Positions 47,390 through 54,987 of a DNA stretch of 64,000 bases are shown here, piece by piece. The notes beneath the pieces were generated by a model. That model saw nothing but the letters and a program-made list of their open reading frames with translations, was not told the DNA's origin and searched no databases. The position numbers and the translations under genes are program-made. Numbering within the stretch: position 1 is the stretch's first letter; each line of letters opens with the position of its first letter. Origin of the DNA: an uncultured Bacteroidia bacterium (lineage in GTDB: Bacteria; Bacteroidota; Bacteroidia; Bacteroidales; F082); NCBI GenBank assembly GCA_902799345.1, contig CADBZW010000003.1, positions 1-64,000 of the forward strand, given 5' to 3'.

Positions 47390-48055
47390 ATGACCATACA
47401 AAAAGCAACCTCAACGATAAAGCCAACCGTTAAAGTAATCGGAATTGGCTGTGGCGGAAACAATATAGTCAACCATATAAGCCAAAGCCATTTGGAAGGT
47501 TTATCCTTTGTGGCCTGCGACATGGATGCCAAGGTGCTCGAGAAATCAGTAGCCGCCACAACCTTGCAACTCGGCACAGACGGACTTGGAAGCGGCAACA
47601 GCCCTGAGAAAGCACGCGTCGCAGCTAAAGAAAACACAGATGCTATAAAGAAACTATTCGACGACAAACCTTCTATGACCTTTGTTGTCACCTGTCTTGG
47701 AGGCGGATGCGGCACGGGTGCTGCTCCCGTAATCGCCCGTGAGTCAAAAAAGATGGGCATCACGACCATTGCCCTTGCCACTTTGCCGTTCGAGTTGGAA
47801 GGTGAACGCAGATTCTCGCAAGCCTCGGAAGGAATTCAAAACTTGGCAAGAAACGCGGATGCCCTCTTTCTTCTCAACAACCAGTATATCAAAAAACAAT
47901 ACTGCGACTTGCCCATAAACCAAGCCTTCGCAAAGGCCGATGACCTGTTGGCAGAAGTAGCAAAATGCCTAATCCGTTCCATGACAGAGCCACAACAAGC
48001 GACAAAGAAAACCTCAAGAATAAAGGATTTTTTCAAAAGACTGAAATGCAAATAA
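47390..48055 (+). CDS. Stand-alone FtsZ/tubulin-like GTPase domain
   Basis: 221 residues. It has the FtsZ nucleotide-binding order: IGIGCGGNNIVNHI (phosphate loop region), CDMDAKVL, GLGSGNSPEKARVAA, tubulin signature LGGGCGTGAAPVIA (from Gly104) and the LPFELEGERR stretch. The protein ends after DLLAEVAKCLIRSM with a basic tail (KKTSRIKDFFKRLKCK). The C-terminal activation domain, which supplies the GTP-hydrolysing loop and the FtsA/ZipA-binding tail of division FtsZ, is absent. It is therefore not the division FtsZ. The basic amphipathic tail may bind membrane (inference). Its stop overlaps the start of the next gene by 10 nt. Confidence 0.85.
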   Translation: MTIQKATSTIKPTVKVIGIGCGGNNIVNHISQSHLEGLSFVACDMDAKVLEKSVAATTLQLGTDGLGSGNSPEKARVAAKENTDAIKKLFDDKPSMTFVVTCLGGGCGTGAAPVIARESKKMGITTIALATLPFELEGERRFSQASEGIQNLARNADALFLLNNQYIKKQYCDLPINQAFAKADDLLAEVAKCLIRSMTEPQQATKKTSRIKDFFKRLKCK

Positions 48056-48486
48056 AAGCGATGGCATCGAAAACATTCAACACTGCAACCATCGCTCGTC
48101 TGCTCAGTCACGAGGACGAACACGGCATGGGGCGTGTCTTTATGTACGCCTTTCTAAATGAGGTGATACGGCAGAAACGGCCATTCCCTTTCGATTGTGA
48201 ATCAGCCAAAGTAAGTTCCGACTTGCTGATTGTTGACAACCAAGGAAGAAGCATTGCCGTTGAGCATAGGGGCAATCGGCTTAGCTTAACCCTCAATGAC
48301 CTGCGAACCGAATCCCTCTCGCACATCGAATACAAAGGCAAAGCCTATCGCCAAGTTATTCTTGCTTGGCTATCCGCCTGCATTCGATACACCTCGCTGC
48401 AACCTGAACTTCGCAAAGAGCTGACAAGATATGCCCAATCCATTCAAAGAAGAATTTGGTTTACAAAAGTTTTGCCTGTGCATTAA
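48046..48486 (+). CDS. Partner protein of the FtsZ-like GTPase (unknown family)
   Basis: 146 residues from the ATG at 48046, inside the end of the FtsZ-like gene; 48061 is the alternative. Middle part: VSSDLLIVDNQGRSIAVEHRGNRLSLTLNDL looks like beta-hairpins; the rest is helical with a basic end (QSIQRRIWFTKVL). No domain recognised. Coupled translation suggests the two proteins work together. Its last codons (CCT GTG CAT TAA) lie in the left arm of module H3. Confidence 0.65.
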   Translation: MQIKAMASKTFNTATIARLLSHEDEHGMGRVFMYAFLNEVIRQKRPFPFDCESAKVSSDLLIVDNQGRSIAVEHRGNRLSLTLNDLRTESLSHIEYKGKAYRQVILAWLSACIRYTSLQPELRKELTRYAQSIQRRIWFTKVLPVH

Positions 48487-48517
48487 TTCGGCACAATCTT
48501 TTTGTTATCTTTGCCGC
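48474..48517 (+). promoter_or_regulatory. Hairpin-promoter module H3
   Basis: Arms TGTGC/GCACA around ATTAATTCG, then TCTTTTTG and an exact -7 box TATCTTTG (48506-48513), 18 nt before the WYL gene start. Third copy of the H1/H2 design. Confidence 0.65.
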
Positions 48518-48531
48518 ATAAAGCCAATACC

Positions 48532-49557
48532 ATGGATGAAGAGTTAGAACGCGAGGCAACTTGTGCAAAAATTGCACAAGTTCATAAAGAAGGAAAAAGG
48601 ATGGTGAAAAGTGTTGGTGAACCTTATCAATCAGAAAAACTAAAAACCATGTCCAAAAACCAAATCAACAAATACGTCTGGCTCGTAGAGACGCTCTACC
48701 ACGCCAAGAAAATCACGCTGAAGGAAATCAACCGACGGTGGCTCGATACCGATTTGAGCGAAGGGCTGGAGATCCCGCGCCGCACGTTCCACTCCTGGAA
48801 AAACGCGGTGGAAGATATGTTCGGCCTCGTCATCATGTGCGACAAGAGCGACGGTGACCGCTATTACATCGAGAACCGCGAGGTGCTGGAGGATGACGGC
48901 CTGCAACGCTGGCTGCTCAGCACCATGTCGGTCAACAACACGCTGTTGGAAAACAAAGCGCTCAGCGACCGCATCCTGTTGGAAAGCATCCCATCGGGTC
49001 AGGACTTCCTCGCCACCGTCATGGAAGCGATGAAGAAAAAACGACTTCTGGAAATCACCTATAAAGGCTTTTGGAGCGAAAGCGAGCACACCTTCCCCGT
49101 GGCACCCTATTGCGTGAAGCTGTTCCGGCAGCGGTGGTACATGGTGGGCAACAGCGTCTATGAAGGCAAAATCCGCATCTACTCTTTGGATCGTGTTTTG
49201 GAGGTCAAACTGACGGATGAGTCTTTTGTCTATCCCAAAGACTTTAGCCCCGAGGCCTTTTTTGAAGGCTGTTTCGGTGTCATCCGAGGCGACGGGACCC
49301 AAATAGAAACGGTGAAGCTTAAGGTGAGCGCCAACCAAGCCAACTACCTGCGTTCCTTGCCTTTGCATCCTTCACAAAAGGAACTGGTCCACACGGGAGA
49401 ATACAGCATCTTCTCCGTTGAGGTGCGTCCCACCTTCGACTTCCAGCAAGAACTCCTTTGGAACGGTGATGCACTTGAAGTGTTGGAACCGTTTTGGCTG
49501 CGAAAAGAAATGGCTGGCGTGGTGAAACGGATGTGGAACAATTACAACAAGAAATGA
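48532..49557 (+). CDS. WYL domain transcriptional regulator
   Basis: 341 residues from MDEELEREATCAK, the first Met after the -7 box. N-terminal winged helix (about 45-110: ITLKEINRRWLDTDLSEGLEIPRRTFHSWKNAVED). WYL core about 165-260: LLEITYKGFWSESEHTFPVAPYCVKLFRQRWYMVG and IRIYSLDRVLEV. The C-terminal extension is typical. WYL regulators often sense nucleic acid or nucleotide ligands and commonly control defence loci. The next gene overlaps by 4 nt. Confidence 0.9.
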   Translation: MDEELEREATCAKIAQVHKEGKRMVKSVGEPYQSEKLKTMSKNQINKYVWLVETLYHAKKITLKEINRRWLDTDLSEGLEIPRRTFHSWKNAVEDMFGLVIMCDKSDGDRYYIENREVLEDDGLQRWLLSTMSVNNTLLENKALSDRILLESIPSGQDFLATVMEAMKKKRLLEITYKGFWSESEHTFPVAPYCVKLFRQRWYMVGNSVYEGKIRIYSLDRVLEVKLTDESFVYPKDFSPEAFFEGCFGVIRGDGTQIETVKLKVSANQANYLRSLPLHPSQKELVHTGEYSIFSVEVRPTFDFQQELLWNGDALEVLEPFWLRKEMAGVVKRMWNNYNKK

Positions 49558-50048
49558 ACAACTTCGCCGCCATCGACTTCGAGACCGCCAACAACGAGCG
49601 CACCAGCGTGTGCAGCGTCGGCGTGGTGATTGTGAAAGAAGGCGAATTCGTGGACTCGTTCTATTCGCTTATTCAGCCTGAGCCGAATTATTACCTGTAT
49701 TGGAACACACTCGTCCACGGCATCACCAAAAAGGACACAGAGGATGCCCCCGTGTTCCCGTATGTTTGGAAGCAAATCGAGCCACTCATCGAGGGTCTGC
49801 CTCTCGTGGCCCACAATAGTCCCTTCGACGAGGGTTGCCTAAAGGCCGTGATGCGCTGCTACCAAATGGATTACCCCGACTACCAGTTCTATTGCACCTG
49901 CCGCGCCGCGCGCAAACACTTCGGAAAACTGCTGCCCAACCACCAACTGCATACCGTAGCGGCAGCCTGCGGCTACGATTTGGTCAACCACCATAACGCC
50001 CTTGCCGATGCCGAAGCCTGCGCTTGGATTGCACGGGAGATTTTGTAA
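49554..50048 (+). CDS. DnaQ-like 3'-5' exonuclease (DEDDh)
   Basis: 164 residues from the ATG overlapping the WYL stop. Exo I AIDFETANN, Exo II HNSPFDEGCL, Exo III with the His: HHNALADAEACA. Full-length stand-alone exonuclease domain. Coupled to the WYL regulator, which implies the pair acts as one unit (regulated nuclease). Substrate unknown. Confidence 0.92.
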   Translation: MNNFAAIDFETANNERTSVCSVGVVIVKEGEFVDSFYSLIQPEPNYYLYWNTLVHGITKKDTEDAPVFPYVWKQIEPLIEGLPLVAHNSPFDEGCLKAVMRCYQMDYPDYQFYCTCRAARKHFGKLLPNHQLHTVAAACGYDLVNHHNALADAEACAWIAREIL

Positions 50049-50051
50049 TTC

Positions 50052-50196
50052 AATTCGGAATTTACTGTAATTTTTCAGAAAATTCCGAATAGAATTGGTT
50101 ATTAAATCGGAATTTATTGTAATTTTACAGAAAAATTGGAATAAAATTGGTTTCAATTCGGAATTTATTGTAATTTTGCAGAAAATTCCGAATAAA
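50052..50196 (+). repeat. Three tandem promoter-operator repeats
   Basis: Units of 51-52 nt start at 50052, 50104 and 50155. Each has ATCGGAATTTA or AATTCGGAATTTA, GTAATTTTNCAGAAAA and an ATTCGGAATTT/AAAATTCCGAAT type inverted pair; the middle unit is diverged in the right arm. Only the third has an exact -7 box, TAATTTTG (50171-50178). They lead directly into the ATPase start at 50198. Confidence 0.75.
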
Positions 50197-50197
50197 A

Positions 50198-51463
50198 ATG
50201 GGCCAAACTTATATCAAACGCGAAACTTACCTCCAAAAACTCATCGACCGAATGGACAATGGCGAAGTGAAAATCGTCACTGGTCCAAGGCGATGCGGAA
50301 AATCGTGGCTCCTCAAGCGCATCTTCAAAGATTATCTACTCTCCAACGGTGTAGTCGGAGAAAATATCATCATTGTTTCCTTCGACATGGATGACGAAGA
50401 GGAAATGTATGGCGACCTCACCGAGCGTGGAGCCTTGAAAGAGTTCCTTTATAGCCGCATCACTTCGCAAAAAACCAATTATTATGTCATTTTAGACGAA
50501 GTGCAAGAAGTGGAGGGTTTTGAAAAGATTGTCAACGGCCTGAATGCCAAGGACAACGTGGACGTTTACATCACCGGAAGCAATTCCCATTTCCTTTCTT
50601 CCGACATCCGAACCATCTTTCGCGGTCGCGGTGATGAAGTGCGAGTTTATCCACTTTCATTCAAGGAGTTTTGCTCAAACAGGACCGAGCCTATTAACGA
50701 ACTTTGGAAAGAATACTACACCTACGGAGGCATGCCCGGGTTGCTCAACCACCATACTCCCGAGCAGAAAGCGGCTTACTTGCAACGGCTTTGGAACAAG
50801 ACTTACCTTGACGACGTGGTGGAACGCAACCATGTGAAAAACCGCGAAGCCCTTTCTGCGCTTGCCGATGCGCTGTGTTCATCTATCGGTTCCTTGACCA
50901 ACCCCAACCGCATCAGCAACGTGCTTCAAAGTGTGCAAAAGACCAAAATCGACCCAGAAACCGTTGGAAACTACATTGATTATCTTGAGGAGGCCTTCCT
51001 TTTCGAAGGTGCAAAACGCTACAACATCAAGGGAAACAAATACTTTGAAAGCATCAAGAAATACTATGCCGTCGATGTGGGGCTGCGCAACGCCAAGCTC
51101 AATTTCCGTCAACAAGAAATCACTCACATCATGGAAAATGTCATATACAATGAACTGAGGATGAGAGGTTTCAGCGTAGATGTGGGATTGGTGGAAAGTC
51201 GCGAAATGCGTGAAGGAAAGTTGACCTATATACAATACGAAATCGACTTCATCGCACAAAACGGGATGGAGAAATTCTATATCCAATCCGCCTTCAAGAT
51301 GGACGACGCCGAAAAACAAGAACATGAAATCCGCTCGCTACAAAAAGTGGACGACAGTTTCAAAAAAGTTGTCATCACCGGAGACGACATCGCCACCTAT
51401 ACCGATGCAAAAGGTATAGTTTATATGGGATTATTTCAATTTTTAGAAGGAGAATTACTATGA
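50198..51463 (+). CDS. AAA family ATPase with DUF4143 domain
   Basis: 421 residues. Walker A TGPRRCGKSW (about 28-37), Walker B YVILDEVQEV, sensor ITGSNSHFLSS and RGRGDEVRVYPLSFKEF, then a DUF4143 C-terminal half with a PD-(D/E)XK-like stretch (QYEIDFIAQNG). A family widespread in Bacteroidota with unknown function; roles in defence or regulation have been proposed. Start is fixed by the short leader after the -7 box. Confidence 0.9.
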   Translation: MGQTYIKRETYLQKLIDRMDNGEVKIVTGPRRCGKSWLLKRIFKDYLLSNGVVGENIIIVSFDMDDEEEMYGDLTERGALKEFLYSRITSQKTNYYVILDEVQEVEGFEKIVNGLNAKDNVDVYITGSNSHFLSSDIRTIFRGRGDEVRVYPLSFKEFCSNRTEPINELWKEYYTYGGMPGLLNHHTPEQKAAYLQRLWNKTYLDDVVERNHVKNREALSALADALCSSIGSLTNPNRISNVLQSVQKTKIDPETVGNYIDYLEEAFLFEGAKRYNIKGNKYFESIKKYYAVDVGLRNAKLNFRQQEITHIMENVIYNELRMRGFSVDVGLVESREMREGKLTYIQYEIDFIAQNGMEKFYIQSAFKMDDAEKQEHEIRSLQKVDDSFKKVVITGDDIATYTDAKGIVYMGLFQFLEGELL

Positions 51464-52008
51464 AAACAGATTCACAACAAGCCTTAGAACTACTCAAAGA
51501 AGGTAACGCCCGCTTTGTTTCGGGTGACTTAATGCCAAAAGACGACTATGCAGCATTACGGGAGAAACTCTCCACAGGCCAACATCCCTTCGCCGTGGTG
51601 CTGTGCTGCTCCGACAGCCGCGTGGCACCCGAAATCATCTTCGACCAGAAACTCGGCGACCTCTTTGTCATCCGCAATGCGGGCAACATCGTGGACGAGG
51701 AAGTCCTTGGCTCCATTGAATATGCCGTCGAACATCTGGAGACGCCCTTGGTGGTCGTCATGGGACACGCATCCTGCGGTGCGGTCACTGCAACTTGTCA
51801 AGGCGGTGATTTGCCTGGACACATCCTTGATTTGGTCAAACGCATCAGACCTTCCATCAACACAAGCTGCTGCATCGATGACAATGCGAAGCGACATGCC
51901 AAAAGGATGGCACAACTGATTGAAGAAGATGAAATCGTCCATCATGTTGGTGCCAAAGTCGTTGCGGCTTTCTACGACCTACAAAGCGGAAAAGTGGAAT
52001 GGCTGTAA
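51460..52008 (+). CDS. Beta-carbonic anhydrase
   Basis: 182 residues. Zinc ligands Cys50 (CCSDSR), His103 and Cys106 (GHASCGAV); Asp52/Arg54 dyad present. Interconverts CO2 and bicarbonate. Overlaps the ATPase stop by 4 nt, an unusual pairing that may only reflect convenient transcription. Confidence 0.92.
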   Translation: MKTDSQQALELLKEGNARFVSGDLMPKDDYAALREKLSTGQHPFAVVLCCSDSRVAPEIIFDQKLGDLFVIRNAGNIVDEEVLGSIEYAVEHLETPLVVVMGHASCGAVTATCQGGDLPGHILDLVKRIRPSINTSCCIDDNAKRHAKRMAQLIEEDEIVHHVGAKVVAAFYDLQSGKVEWL

Positions 52009-52020
52009 CGCTGTTTTCAC

Positions 52021-52028
52021 TATTTTTG
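52021..52028 (+). promoter_or_regulatory. -7 box for the amidohydrolase (TATTTTTG)
   Basis: Exact TAnnTTTG, 13 nt after the carbonic anhydrase stop. Confidence 0.6.
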
Positions 52029-52100
52029 TCGTCCCATTCATAGAAAACATTAAACAATGAAAACACTTGTAAAACAAACCATCAAAAATATCGCCACACG

Positions 52101-52187
52101 CATGTCATGCCGAACCTTTCCGCCCATAGATTTCTTCGGCTTACAGCATCGAAATGACATAGGCAGAAAGGTGAGAGCATCTATGCC
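52101..52187. repeat. REP-like repeat R4, inverted doublet (family A)
   Basis: The left half is reversed (CATGTCATGCCGAACCTTTC, complement of GAAAGGTTCGGCATGACATG); the right half is direct (GAAATGACATAGGCAGAAAGG). The two inverted units resemble the REPIN arrangement. It lies between the promoter and the probable start of the amidohydrolase. Confidence 0.65.
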
Positions 52188-53790
52188 TTTAGTAGTTTTC
52201 TCTTTAATCCTGACCTTTATGACCGCCTGCAACCAAAAAACACCTGTCGACCTCATTGTCCACAATGCCAACATCTATACCGTCGACAACGACTTTTCGA
52301 AAGCCCAAGCCTTTGCCGTGAAAGATGGTAAGTTCGTCGCCGTCGGCGACGAAGAGAGCATCATGCGGCAATACATTGCCGAGGAAACCATTGACGCCCA
52401 AGGCGATGCGGTGTATCCAGGCTTCATGGACGGGCACAGCCACTTCACGGGCTACGGCGAGAACCTCATCCGCTGGGCCGACTTGAAAGGCTGCCAATCT
52501 TACGACGAAGTCATCGAACGCCTCAAGGTACACGACAGCCTCTACCCTGCCGAATGGCTCTTGGGTCGCGGCTGGGACCAAAACCTTTGGGAAGTGGCCG
52601 AGTTCCCTGACAACGAAAGACTTGCAGAAGTCTTCCCCAACAAAAAAGTCCTGCTGACCCGCGTGGATGGTCATGCCGTGCTGGTCTCCAAGGAAGTACT
52701 TGCTTTGGCCAACATTGATGCGAATACAAAGATGGATGGCGGCATGGCCATCGTCAAAGAGGGTCGCTGCACTGGCGTGCTGTTGGACAACCTCGCCGAT
52801 GCCGCCAAGGCTTTGGTGCCCAAGATGGAGACCACCCAAAGCATCCAAGCCCTGCTCAAGGCACAAGAGAACTGCATGGCGGTCGGCCTGACTAGCGTCA
52901 CCGATGCGGGACAATACATCGCCACTATCGAGCTCATCGACAGCCTGCAACAGGCGGGACAACTCAAGATGCATGTCAACGCCATGGTCAACCCCGACGA
53001 CGAGACGATGGACCACTTCATGCGTCAAGGTGTCATCGACAAGGAAAGGCTCACCGTCCGCAGCGTGAAGATCTACGCCGACGGTGCCTTAGGCTCACGC
53101 GGTGCCAAGCTGCTTGAACCTTACTCTGACGACCCGACCAACGATGGCTTGATTTTGGAAAGCGACGAGTTCTATCGTCACGTCTGCCAAAAAGCCTACG
53201 ATGCTGGCTATCAAGTCTGTTGTCATGCCATCGGCGACGGTGGTGTACACCATATTTTAGACATCTTTTCGGAATACCTGAAAGGCCAAAACAACCTCCG
53301 CTGGCGCATCGAACACTCCCAAACGGTGGCCGACGCAGACTTCCAACGCTTTGGAGAATTCTCTGTCATCCCCTCTATCCAAACCACACACTGCACTTCC
53401 GACATGGACTGGGCTGGTGAACGCCTTGGCGAGCGCATCAAGAATGCTTACGCCTATCAGCAATTGCTGCAGCAAAACGGCTGGGTTGTTAACGGCACCG
53501 ACTTCCCCATCGAGGACATCAGCCCCATTTATACCTTCTATGCCGCCGTAGCACGCAAGCACTTGGACGGCACGCCTGCCGAGGGCTTCCAGATGGAGAA
53601 CGCCCTCACCCGCGAGCAAGCCCTGCGTTCCATCACGATTTGGGTGGCCAGAGGCTGCTTCCTCGAAAGCCGGAAAGGCAGCATCGAGGTCGGGAAAGAC
53701 GCTGATTTCGTGATTCTTGACAGAGATCTAATGACCGTGGCCGAAAATGAAATACCCGCAACCAAAGTAAAGATGTGCCATATTCATTAA
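52183..53790 (+). CDS. Amidohydrolase (YtcJ-like metal-dependent hydrolase), lipoprotein
   Basis: 535 residues from MPLVVFSLILTFMTAC, which gives a clean lipoprotein signal (Cys16). An in-frame start at 52057 exists, but the 42 residues it adds are encoded largely by repeat R4. Amidohydrolase motifs: PGFMDGHSHFTGYG, DGHAVLVSKEVL, KIYADGALGSRGA and CCHAIGDGGVH. The YtcJ-type proteins hydrolyse amide or amine bonds of small molecules; substrate unknown. Confidence 0.85.
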   Translation: MPLVVFSLILTFMTACNQKTPVDLIVHNANIYTVDNDFSKAQAFAVKDGKFVAVGDEESIMRQYIAEETIDAQGDAVYPGFMDGHSHFTGYGENLIRWADLKGCQSYDEVIERLKVHDSLYPAEWLLGRGWDQNLWEVAEFPDNERLAEVFPNKKVLLTRVDGHAVLVSKEVLALANIDANTKMDGGMAIVKEGRCTGVLLDNLADAAKALVPKMETTQSIQALLKAQENCMAVGLTSVTDAGQYIATIELIDSLQQAGQLKMHVNAMVNPDDETMDHFMRQGVIDKERLTVRSVKIYADGALGSRGAKLLEPYSDDPTNDGLILESDEFYRHVCQKAYDAGYQVCCHAIGDGGVHHILDIFSEYLKGQNNLRWRIEHSQTVADADFQRFGEFSVIPSIQTTHCTSDMDWAGERLGERIKNAYAYQQLLQQNGWVVNGTDFPIEDISPIYTFYAAVARKHLDGTPAEGFQMENALTREQALRSITIWVARGCFLESRKGSIEVGKDADFVILDRDLMTVAENEIPATKVKMCHIH

Positions 53791-53812
53791 TGAAGCAGTT
53801 TTAATCAAAAAC

Positions 53813-53873
53813 TTGCCGCTATCGGCAAAAATCACTATCTTTGCAGCGGTTTTCAATAAAAACTTGCCGATAG
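53813..53873 (+). promoter_or_regulatory. Palindromic operator and promoter of the HTH-Fic gene
   Basis: TTGCCG-nnnn-CGGCAA at 53813-53828, -7 box TATCTTTG at 53836-53843, half site ACTTGCCGATA at 53862-53872 just before the ATG. The palindrome overlaps the -33 region, so binding would block transcription. Twin of the orphan at 40985-41091. Confidence 0.75.
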
Positions 53874-54752
53874 ATGGAGTACATTTCAGCCAGTCAATTT
53901 GCCGAAAAATACGGCATCAGCGAGCGCACCGCCCGCAACTATTGCGCCAAAGGCAAAATCGAAGGGGCGTTCCTCACGGGAAAAACATGGAACATTCCTG
54001 CCGAGGCCACCTTGCCCAAACGCAGTAAAAAAAAGGTGTCGCCGTTGCTCACCGCCTTGCGCGAACAAAAGGAGGCCAAGATGAAAGGCGGGATCTATCA
54101 CCGTATACAGATAGACCTGACCTACAACTCCAACCACATCGAAGGCAGCCGTCTGACCAAGGAACAGACGCGTTACATTTTTGAGACCAACACACTTGGC
54201 ATCACAACGGAGAACACGCGCATTGACGACATCATGGAAACTGTTAACCATTTCCGCTGCATCGATTATGTTATCGACCATGCCACGGAAAGAATCACTG
54301 AAACGCACATCAAGCAGTTGCACCTAATATTAAAAACCAATACTTCCGACAGCCGCAAGTCATGGTTTGCCGTTGGCGACTACAAGCGTCTAGCCAATGC
54401 CGTGGGAGAAGAAGAAACCGCTCAACCCGAAGAAGTTCACCGCCGAATGAAGTCACTGCTTGCCGATTACAACTCCCAAAAGCAGGTTACGTTTGACAAT
54501 TTGCTGGACTTCCATGTGGGCTTCGAGCGCATCCATCCTTTCCAAGACGGCAACGGGCGTGTCGGTAGGCTATTGTTGTTTTGGCAATGCCTTCAGGCGG
54601 GAATTGTTCCGTTTGTCATCACAGAGGATTTGCGCTTGTTCTATTACCGAGGCATCCAGAATTGGGGCAAAATCAACGGCTATTTGCGCGATACATGCTT
54701 GACTGCGCAGGACAATTTCAAGGTGGTGTTGGGGTATTATCGAAGTAAATAG
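53874..54752 (+). CDS. Fic family protein with N-terminal helix-turn-helix
   Basis: 292 residues. HTH (about 1-45): YISASQFAEKYGISERTARNYCAKGKIEG. Inhibitory-helix motif SNHIEG (S-x-x-x-E-G) around residues 83-90, then the full Fic loop HPFQDGNGRVGR from His221. A probable AMP-transferase kept silent by its own inhibitory helix, which may bind the palindromes in its own promoter through the HTH (inference). No separate antitoxin is seen. Start fixed by the operator layout. Confidence 0.9.
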   Translation: MEYISASQFAEKYGISERTARNYCAKGKIEGAFLTGKTWNIPAEATLPKRSKKKVSPLLTALREQKEAKMKGGIYHRIQIDLTYNSNHIEGSRLTKEQTRYIFETNTLGITTENTRIDDIMETVNHFRCIDYVIDHATERITETHIKQLHLILKTNTSDSRKSWFAVGDYKRLANAVGEEETAQPEEVHRRMKSLLADYNSQKQVTFDNLLDFHVGFERIHPFQDGNGRVGRLLLFWQCLQAGIVPFVITEDLRLFYYRGIQNWGKINGYLRDTCLTAQDNFKVVLGYYRSK

Positions 54753-54753
54753 T

Positions 54754-54987
54754 GCGAAAGGCTTATATGCAGACATGCACCCTAGAAATCCCTGGCAATC
54801 ACTGACGGAGAAAACGGTGGAAGACTTGTCGGATTATGCGAGATACTTGGTTTACCGAGCGGGCTATGATGAGTATTCAATCCTTGACGGAACGGCAATT
54901 AAAGAGACCTTCAACGAAGGGAAACACACCCATGCAAAACTCACTGAGGGCCATGGAGCGTATGAGATACATTTGATGTGTAGATAA
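54754..54987 (+). pseudogene. 5'-truncated copy of the small gene at 43118
   Basis: Begins directly after the Fic stop: KGLYADMHPRNPWQSL, then YARYLVYRAGYDEYSILDGTAIKETFNEG. It matches residues from about 37 on of the intact copy; the N-terminal 36 residues are missing and the tail is different. Confidence 0.75.

Noticed and set aside
47390-48055. Division FtsZ
   Set aside because: Lacks the C-terminal activation domain and tail and is outside a dcw-type cluster.
44652-48517. Modules H1-H3 as integron attC sites
   Set aside because: Hairpins are short, typical core sites are not visible, no integrase is present, and the T-run plus -7 box explains them as terminator-promoter units.
50052-50196. 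Possible CRISPR array
   Set aside because: Three head-to-tail units without unique spacers, each holding a promoter-like box; no cas genes.
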